Of a stretch of 8,461 nucleotides of DNA, positions 6,301-8,461 are shown in pieces. Source of the stretch: Verrucomicrobia bacterium UBA1629 (GTDB lineage Bacteria > Verrucomicrobiota > Kiritimatiellia > RFP12 > UBA1067); contig DCMF01000060.1 in the NCBI GenBank assembly GCA_002321305.1, forward strand, positions 1 through 8,461, written 5' to 3'. The notes beneath the pieces were generated by a model. The model saw only the letters and a list, made by a program, of their open reading frames with translations, made no database searches and was not told the DNA's origin. How positions within the stretch are numbered: position 1 is the first letter of the stretch; each line of letters starts with the position of its first letter. The translations under genes were made by a program, and so were the position numbers.

Positions 6301-8102
6301 CGGTCCTCGGCGCGGACTACGCGCTCGCCGTGACGGACATCTGGCCGGAGGCGGACGCGACCTGGTCGTTCAGGGGATGGCCGGCGGGCCTCAAGTACAC
6401 GGCGAAGGATATCCTCGCCAGGGACAGGAGCGTACAGACGCCGGCCCTGACCGTCTACGGCAAGCCGATGCAGGCGGGCGTGTTCACGATCACGGCGACG
6501 CACAGGCGGCCGGTCGGCAAGGCGACCGTCATCGAGACCGAGACGGCGACGCTGACGGTCTGGGGCGCGGCGGACGAGAAGTCGTTCCGCTACGCGGGCC
6601 AGGTCGGCAAGGCCATCGAGCCGATTGCCGTCGGTTCCGACTACAAGGGCTTCGCGGGGCTTCCGGTGGGCATCAGGTACACGGCGAAGGCGATTGCCGC
6701 GAACCTGAGGACGGGTGTGGCGGCGGTTTCCGCCAACACGCTCTACGGCACGCCGACGAAGGCGGGCGTGTTCGCCGTGACGGCGACGAAGGCCGATTCG
6801 GCGAACCCGAAGAAGACCGTGAAGGAGACGTTCCTCTGGTCCGTCGCGGAGGGCGAGAACGCCGGCATCCTCGACACGTTCGGCTGGGCGGCGGTCAATT
6901 CCACGGTGACGATCCGCGAGGGTGCGGGACTCCCCGACCTGCCGAGTTCGGTTGCGGGCGCGGCGAAGGTGACGGCCACGGGCCTCCCGGCGGGCGTCAG
7001 GCTCGTCTTCGACAGGGCGACGGGCAAGTGGACGCTCACGGGCATGGCGATGAAAGCGGGCAACTACGTCGTCATCTTCCGCACGACGCTGAACGGTGTC
7101 ACGACGGTTGAGCGCATTGCCTTCGCCGTCGAACCAAACCCGTATGCTGGGACATGGCACGGCTTCCAGGATCCCAATCCGTCCGCAACGGTCGCGCGAC
7201 TCGCGGACGTCACAGTCGTGGCAAACGGCATGGTGAGGCTCGTCCTTACCGAGGCGACGACGAACGCGAACGCCAGGGGCGTGATTCAGAGCGCGGTCGT
7301 GAAGACGACGGCGACGGTGAAGTGCCTCGACGCAGGCGGCACGACGGCGACCCTGACCCTGCCGCGCAACCGGAAGGACCCGGCCTCCGCAGACCGCACC
7401 TGCGTCCTCGACTTCGAGGACGGGACGCTGAAGGTTGGCGAGACGACCCTGACGCTCCTGAAGCGGAAGGCGGCGGACTTGCCGGAAGTGGCGATGGCCG
7501 TCCTTGAGGAGGTCGCGGGCGGCGAGACGAACGCCTACGCCTACCTGACGGCGACGTACAACGCCAGGATCGGCTCGTGCGCGGTCGCGGGCAGTCTCTG
7601 GGACGGCACGGCGGTCAGGGGAACGGCGTACGCGCTGGATGCCGGCGAAGGCGCCGTTCTCTCGACAGTCCACGTCACGGACAAGGCGAAGAACGCCGTC
7701 ATGGTCACGCTGGTCTGGACGGACGAAGGGGAACTGCTGGCCCTCGTGTCCGAGAACGGGCGGCACGTCTCCATCGGGAAGCCGGGCTACGACCCCCTCT
7801 GGACGTCGTGTGAGGCTTCCGAACTGAGGGGGCAGAAGTTCAACCGGCTGCTGCCGGAGTGCCGGACTCTCACCCTTGTCACCGACGTGGGCGAACTCGC
7901 CCTCGACATCCCGGAGAAGATGCGCGCGGCGGCGGTCTCGGCGCAGGGCCTCGTCAGGTTCACGCTCTCGGACGCGGACGGCTACAGGTGGGTCTGCGAA
8001 CTCGTGCCGGTCGAAGTGGACGGCGACTTCCAGTTCCGGGGCATCGCGACGGGTACGAAGCGCGGCGAACCGACGGAGGTTTTCCCGGTCTACGCGCGGT
8101 AA
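267..8102 (+). CDS. Giant exported repeat protein: InlB B-type repeats, BspA-type LRRs and Ig-like domains
   Basis: An uninterrupted 2,611-residue frame starts at an ATG preceded by AGAAAGGA and stops at TAA 8100-8102. Residues 1-23 form a Sec signal peptide. Next come a B-type repeat (32-111, FDANGG-like start, LYAVW end), an Ig-like He_PIG domain split by an insert (116-386), and three supermodules (390-904, 905-1401, 1402-1896). Each supermodule has two B-type repeats followed by BspA-type LRRs. Units such as SVTAVGDRAFYDCSSLQEV show the roughly 23-residue AF-x-x-C-x-x-L pattern. Residues 1897-2292 hold about four Ig-like modules and 2293-2611 a beta-rich C-terminal domain. I see no catalytic residues, LPXTG motif, C-terminal membrane helix or PEP-CTERM. 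In known families, BspA-type LRRs and InlB B repeats occur in surface proteins that bind host or microbial partners. An adhesin or binding role outside the cytoplasm is inferred; the ligand is unknown. It is probably transcribed with the gene ending at 240 and terminated at 8114-8169. Confidence 0.93.
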   Translation: MHTIKKLILGAAVAFCGLFAVYADESEPLEPHYTVHYDANGAVGTVPSDDTVKLSDNSLCLPTRPSDMKLGTSTFLGWSTKQTGLAQYEGGKWADNLSTVADVTVTLYAVWSVQIDPTALPVAEGGVDYSGQLKATVSAGAVTWSFVPGAAFGTPSSSPYETFDDTVGTLQTNWVGDNGTWEFELPFDFPYFGKNYRKVYVNPNGSFAFNDTPINGNLSEARFGQIPIVAVYLADLGGNTADDCKIYTHVQEASESQAASVTIRWDVSNKDGGTGRIACSATLTPDGKIRLAYGEGNTKTDGAWVGFSKGNGYNNYYYKTIPAKQADVTDCVLDPSAFQPLPPGLNLLEDGRITGSPALGGVYPFCVKAEDESGRGRQFATFTITNRTTYTVTFDKNADDATGTMEDQTFHYTDAPQPLTACGYSRAGDWQFIGWSKTWNGEVAYADGAAVADLERGQGNSVCLYAIWSRGSYTLKFDANGGERTAEMADRRVDVGSTEYLPSPTRLGYNLAGWARTPDATEAEYRMGTGYDFGGTRDATVTLYAVWSPTTQRCTVTVGGNDWEFDIFGETAKLTEMTVTNGATSVTVPATVLGRPITELGGQLLWDNETVEELIFADGFNATGSEAFRRMRALKRVVLPDSVTAVGDRAFYDCSSLQEVRFGSGLKTIGSEAFSGCDQLQDVSLPASVETIGEDAFYSVRKVAFAGDVKEVGHSAFRYVRRLRFAGAVPQWSIADAADSSLVQIQHGGDASWAGFAAPNQKVKVYALGTPVTAADGNSWYVRDDGETVALVDPAEASGAVTLPSEVNGKPVTEIGDSFLAGNLAVTAVTIPALATNLMDHAFSYSFALTEIYLTWPNLVTPNRYAFGNATPLEHVYYLPQGASVWAGQTVFGKTVEPWPAAKCWTAKFDAGASDATDTMDDVLLAAGFEGPLPPNAFRRAKRKFVRWETDESPAATYDECATPASHAAGAVVTFKAIWRDAAVYTVAFDMNGGKASAQPNPVDLEVGAESDVATLPALADSDRENVWKFRGWSTEKTGPVQYQAGETYRNAEAAEGATVRLYAIWEAAEESRSNPRFEPGEDAYDANGCQFCYRYFGDGVVVSGVNLRDANVTTLAFPETLGGRPLTKIDCALAGISGRGSVRTVEFPASVENLRNSVCMGLAIESVIFKEPSKLAVIPSRAFYACKKLAHVTLPDSLETIDTAAFQSCSALSAVTLPKGLRGLEARAFGDCPFARLGIPATLEYAGTDSLKGAKTLRFDGDFPTLDVYSANKGTATVIEYPAANATWAGKTLNGYPDATYRAFVGPVAAMGAATCYFYAGEGETVTFAYAEEALGAEVTVPATVEGNGATWTVTGFEKNAFAGQPTTTVRYPQSWTERMYGVAAADLADGLVAARPAGAYCTVKFVGGGDATGVMGDFYVPTGYAANLPANAFRRPKYRFVKWQNLSASTDYSDKAAFTGAADGTTVTLDAVWEFVGDYTLRFEGNSAAATGVPEAIEMPVGTAYTIPADPVREGWQFDGWTNVVNATVYTAGETFSEDVAANQVFTLFAAWSETTETGLTYTDGNGTEWTYDRTGDVIRITDANPGADVDALDVPPPFKGATDINLADGTILPERQNGLWWKYRVTSNSAEITGYAGTVPANLVIPSTLGGYAVVGVASASQGLFEGVETLKSVEFPGSMTHVSRYLFNSCSNLETVVFQEGQKENEGLVEINGSFRDCPKLKEITFPDTFWGFPWGEGSFSRSGRADRGYDKYGLRYVDTAHTIVCETDPNWKGTLVIPDGVRFVASLWEVFGAVENVRDCVLPEGFVLRGSLFSRSPIQTVSIHETAERVSSSATAGSDNEITTVTVRGGAPSWNLKEYFTELTTVAYYRNQAAKWADYKAAHPDVTYVELDVKGQVGTYLSLDLVDDLGIEIDADYAAGDKVAVKVEGLAKGLRLVTTQLRETTGRKAVTNVVYTLQGVPAETVDLDSQPMFARVTVTKADRTKAETLQPIPLAIDWVTAEVNPAAVLGADYALAVTDIWPEADATWSFRGWPAGLKYTAKDILARDRSVQTPALTVYGKPMQAGVFTITATHRRPVGKATVIETETATLTVWGAADEKSFRYAGQVGKAIEPIAVGSDYKGFAGLPVGIRYTAKAIAANLRTGVAAVSANTLYGTPTKAGVFAVTATKADSANPKKTVKETFLWSVAEGENAGILDTFGWAAVNSTVTIREGAGLPDLPSSVAGAAKVTATGLPAGVRLVFDRATGKWTLTGMAMKAGNYVVIFRTTLNGVTTVERIAFAVEPNPYAGTWHGFQDPNPSATVARLADVTVVANGMVRLVLTEATTNANARGVIQSAVVKTTATVKCLDAGGTTATLTLPRNRKDPASADRTCVLDFEDGTLKVGETTLTLLKRKAADLPEVAMAVLEEVAGGETNAYAYLTATYNARIGSCAVAGSLWDGTAVRGTAYALDAGEGAVLSTVHVTDKAKNAVMVTLVWTDEGELLALVSENGRHVSIGKPGYDPLWTSCEASELRGQKFNRLLPECRTLTLVTDVGELALDIPEKMRAAAVSAQGLVRFTLSDADGYRWVCELVPVEVDGDFQFRGIATGTKRGEPTEVFPVYAR
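360..599 (+). repeat. InlB B-type (Flg_new) repeat 1, standing alone
   Basis: Residues 32-111 begin YTVHYDANGAVGTVP, contain FLGWSTKQTGLAQYEGG, and end TVTLYAVW. This is the usual Y-T-V-x-F/Y-D-A-N-G ... GWS ... LYA-x-W frame of the Listeria-Bacteroides repeat family. It differs from the other six copies in not being half of a pair. It is most like repeat 5 (residues 984-1066), which has FRGWSTEKTGPVQYQAG at the matching place. Confidence 0.85.
612..1424 (+). other. Ig-like (He_PIG) domain split by a beta-rich insert
   Basis: Residues 116-149 (DPTALPVAEGGVDYSGQL then VTWSFVPG) match the first half of a He_PIG domain. Residues 341-386 (LPPGLNLLEDGRITGSPALG then YPFCVKAEDESG and TFTITN) match the second half, the LPxGL-x-L...G-x-I-x-G-x-P...G-x-Y block. 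In ordinary members these halves are adjacent. Here about 190 residues lie between them. The insert contains ELPFDFPYFGKNYRKVYVNP, IPIVAVYLADLGG, ASVTIRWDVSN and ATLTPDGKIRLAYG, then GAWVGFSKGNG. That pattern (FPYFG...V-x-NG...ADL...W-x-V...L-x-P-DG-x-I-x-x-x-YG...GF) resembles nidogen-like beta-sandwich domains of secreted bacterial proteins. The family assignment of the insert is my inference; the split arrangement is visible in the sequence. Confidence 0.65.
1434..2978 (+). repeat. Supermodule A: B repeats 2 and 3 plus BspA-type LRR block 1
   Basis: Residues 390-904. B repeat 2 (390-468) has FDKNADDATGTMEDQ and ends CLYAIW. B repeat 3 (473-547) has the canonical FDANGGERT and ends TLYAVW. 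The LRR block opens with a beta hairpin (GNDWEFDIFGE) and VTVPATVLGRPITELG. Its units include SVTAVGDRAFYDCSSLQEV and GLKTIGSEAFSGCDQLQDV. Two shortened 20-residue units (SVETIGEDAFYSVRKVAFAG, then DVKEVGHSAFRYVRRLRFAG) lack the C-x-x-L step. A cap follows (723-768), then a second short LRR run opened by VTLPSEVNGKPVTEIG and closed by a second cap-like segment from residue 875. It is the only supermodule with two full LRR-and-cap runs. Confidence 0.8.
2979..4469 (+). repeat. Supermodule B: B repeats 4 and 5 plus BspA-type LRR block 2
   Basis: Residues 905-1401. B repeat 4 (905-979) is degenerate: FDAGASDATDTMDD, then LPPNAFRRAKRKFVRWE, ending FKAIW. B repeat 5 (984-1066) is closer to consensus: FDMNGGKAS, FRGWSTEKTG, RLYAIW. 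The LRR block opens with the hairpin CQFCYRYFGDG and LAFPETLGGRPLTKID. Clear units are LAVIPSRAFYACKKLAHVTL and SLETIDTAAFQSCSALSAVT. It ends with a shortened unit and a cap at 1258-1305. A second opener (VTVPATVEGNGATWTVTGFE) leads to only one weak LRR unit. Confidence 0.8.
4470..5954 (+). repeat. Supermodule C: B repeats 6 and 7 plus BspA-type LRR block 3
   Basis: Residues 1402-1896. B repeat 6 (1402-1475) is the degenerate type: GDATGVMGDF, then LPANAFRRPKYRFVKWQ, ending LDAVW. B repeat 7 (1480-1554) starts YTLRFEGNSAAATG and ends TLFAAW. The LRR block has two hairpins (GTEWTYDRTGD and LWWKYRVTSNS) and the opener LVIPSTLGGYAVVGVAS. The recognisable units are SMTHVSRYLFNSCSNLETVV and GSFRDCPKLKEITFPD. 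A divergent stretch around residues 1730-1845 keeps only weak LRR character. The cap lies at 1850-1896. This is the most degenerate LRR block of the three. Confidence 0.78.
5955..7142 (+). repeat. Run of about four Ig-like (He_PIG-related) modules
   Basis: Residues 1897-2292. Boundaries are approximately 1897-2003, 2004-2099, 2100-2193 and 2194-2292. The second and third are clear tandem copies: GLKYTAKDI then LTVYGKPMQAGVFTITAT, against GIRYTAKAI then NTLYGTPTKAGVFAVTAT. Both carry extra residues between the GLxY strand and the YG-x-P turn compared with ordinary He_PIG. The fourth has LPAGVRLVFDRATGKWTLTG followed by KAGNYVVIF, close to the standard form. The first is divergent (VEGLAKGLRLVTTQLRETTG). 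Such arrays normally act as stalk or spacer modules in exported proteins; that role is inferred here. Arginine codon use changes at the start of this block (see findings). Confidence 0.7.
7143..8099 (+). other. Beta-rich C-terminal domain of unknown function
   Basis: Residues 2293-2611 start YAGTWHGF directly after the last Ig-like module and continue as alternating short beta-type strands with G/D/N turns, for example VTVVANGMVRLVLTEATT, CVLDFEDGTLKVGETTLTLL, IGSCAVAGSLWDGTAV and FQFRGIATGTKRG. The length and the Y-x-GTW-x-GF opening recall C-terminal domains of other large PVC-group surface proteins, but I cannot name a family. The end (EVFPVYAR) has no hydrophobic helix, LPXTG, PEP-CTERM or basic tail, so how the protein is retained or released is not visible. 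It could be a sorting domain or a barrel; this is a guess. Confidence 0.5.
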
Positions 8103-8461
8103 GAGGGTGCGATTGCCGTCGGCGTCTTGAAGGGGCAAAGCCCTGAAAGGCGTCGACGGCGTCTCTTTTCCCCCACCGCGTCCCGTTTCGGTTTGGCCGC
8201 ATCCAAGAACACCCGCTCCGGATCAAGCCTCTGCGCGAGGCCCTCCTCCAAAGATGAGAACGTTGTGCGGAAATCTTTCAAGAGTTCTCGAACGACCTCG
8301 TGCGGCGTTCCGTTCCCGTTTTTCGTCCCATCGCCGAGCAGAACGCTGGTCGGCGTCGGGTCCTTCGTCCCCGTCGCCTGCCTCAGCCGGATCGCCATCG
8401 CCTTGTACCGCATGAGCGTCTTGTACTTCGGGAAGAGCTCCGGCAGGTTCTCCCTCAGCCA
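8090..8461 (-). CDS. C-terminal part of a hypothetical protein (5' end outside window)
   Basis: On the - strand the frame is open from the right edge of the window to a TAG at 8092-8090, giving 123 residues. An ATG at 8413 exists, but the frame continues upstream of it with protein-like sequence (WLRENLPELFPKYKTL), so the start is probably outside. The first part is charged and helical: YKTLMRYKAMAIRLRQATG, then PHEVVRELLKDFRTTFSSLE, LAQRLDPERVFL and AKPKRD. The WLRENLP...YKTLMRYKAMA segment faintly recalls the DUF3102-type helical region of phage and plasmid proteins; this is a weak resemblance. The last 25 or so residues, after a run of five arginines (EKRRRRR), are encoded across the + strand terminator hairpin and look unlike protein. 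The true reading frame may have been lost near there. It overlaps the giant gene by 13 bases, tail to tail. Function unknown. Confidence 0.55.
   Translation of the reverse strand, partial: WLRENLPELFPKYKTLMRYKAMAIRLRQATGTKDPTPTSVLLGDGTKNGNGTPHEVVRELLKDFRTTFSSLEEGLAQRLDPERVFLDAAKPKRDAVGEKRRRRRLSGLCPFKTPTAIAPSYRA
8114..8169 (+). terminator. Intrinsic terminator of the giant gene
   Basis: Arms at 8114-8134 and 8141-8161 pair over 21 positions, with two internal mismatches and a few G-U pairs. The loop is GCAAAG at 8135-8140. The right arm is followed by TCTCTTTT (8162-8169), a T-rich tail on the + strand. The left arm starts 11 bases after the TAA at 8100-8102. Read on the - strand there is no T tract after the hairpin, so it looks one-directional, serving the + strand gene. 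Confidence 0.75.

Noticed and set aside
3366..8138. A 1,590-codon open frame on the - strand, antisense to the giant gene.
   Set aside because: It is in exact codon register with the + strand gene, so an antisense stop needs a sense TTA, CTA or TCA codon, and these are avoided in this GC-rich gene. It ends precisely where the sense strand uses TCA for serine (3366-3368). The product is extremely Arg-rich with no domain pattern, while the sense frame has clear repeats.
1..8461. CRISPR array, retron, toxin-antitoxin or diversity-generating element.
   Set aside because: There are no regularly spaced short DNA repeats, no reverse transcriptase or nuclease motifs, and no template/variable repeat pair. 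The repeats present are protein-domain repeats in one gene.

Overview
The window is GC-rich bacterial DNA dominated by one very large gene. It encodes a predicted exported protein of 2,611 residues (267-8102, + strand). The combination of modules is typical of large exported proteins from animal-gut members of the PVC group: InlB B-type repeats, BspA-type leucine-rich repeats, putative-Ig (He_PIG) domains with a G-[LI]-[KR]-YTAK variant, and a C-terminal Y-x-GTW-x-GF domain. The best guess for the host is a Kiritimatiellota/Verrucomicrobiota-like bacterium. This is inferred from protein style and base composition; there is no rRNA or marker gene to confirm it.

Layout. Positions 1-240 hold the 3' end of an unrecognised + strand gene. 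A 26-base gap with a good ribosome binding site leads into the giant gene, so the two are probably co-transcribed. The giant protein reads, in order: a signal peptide; one InlB B-type repeat; an Ig-like domain that appears to be split by a roughly 190-residue beta-rich insert; three successive supermodules of about 500 residues, each made of two B-type repeats plus a BspA-type LRR block with its own closing cap; a run of about four Ig-like modules; and a C-terminal beta-rich domain of about 320 residues. A strong hairpin followed by a T-rich tract lies just after the stop codon and looks like an intrinsic terminator. From the right edge a second gene enters on the - strand (8090 to beyond 8461), tail-to-tail with the giant gene and overlapping its last 13 bases.

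Working picture. The giant protein is most likely a secreted or cell-surface repeat protein used in adhesion or binding. No catalytic motif and no recognised sorting signal or anchor is visible. The most notable observations are the triplicated supermodule, a recurrent capping motif that closes each LRR block, the nested domain near the N-terminus, and a sharp change in arginine codon choice where the Ig-like/C-terminal part begins. I found no CRISPR array, tRNA, rRNA, insertion sequence or defence-type operon.
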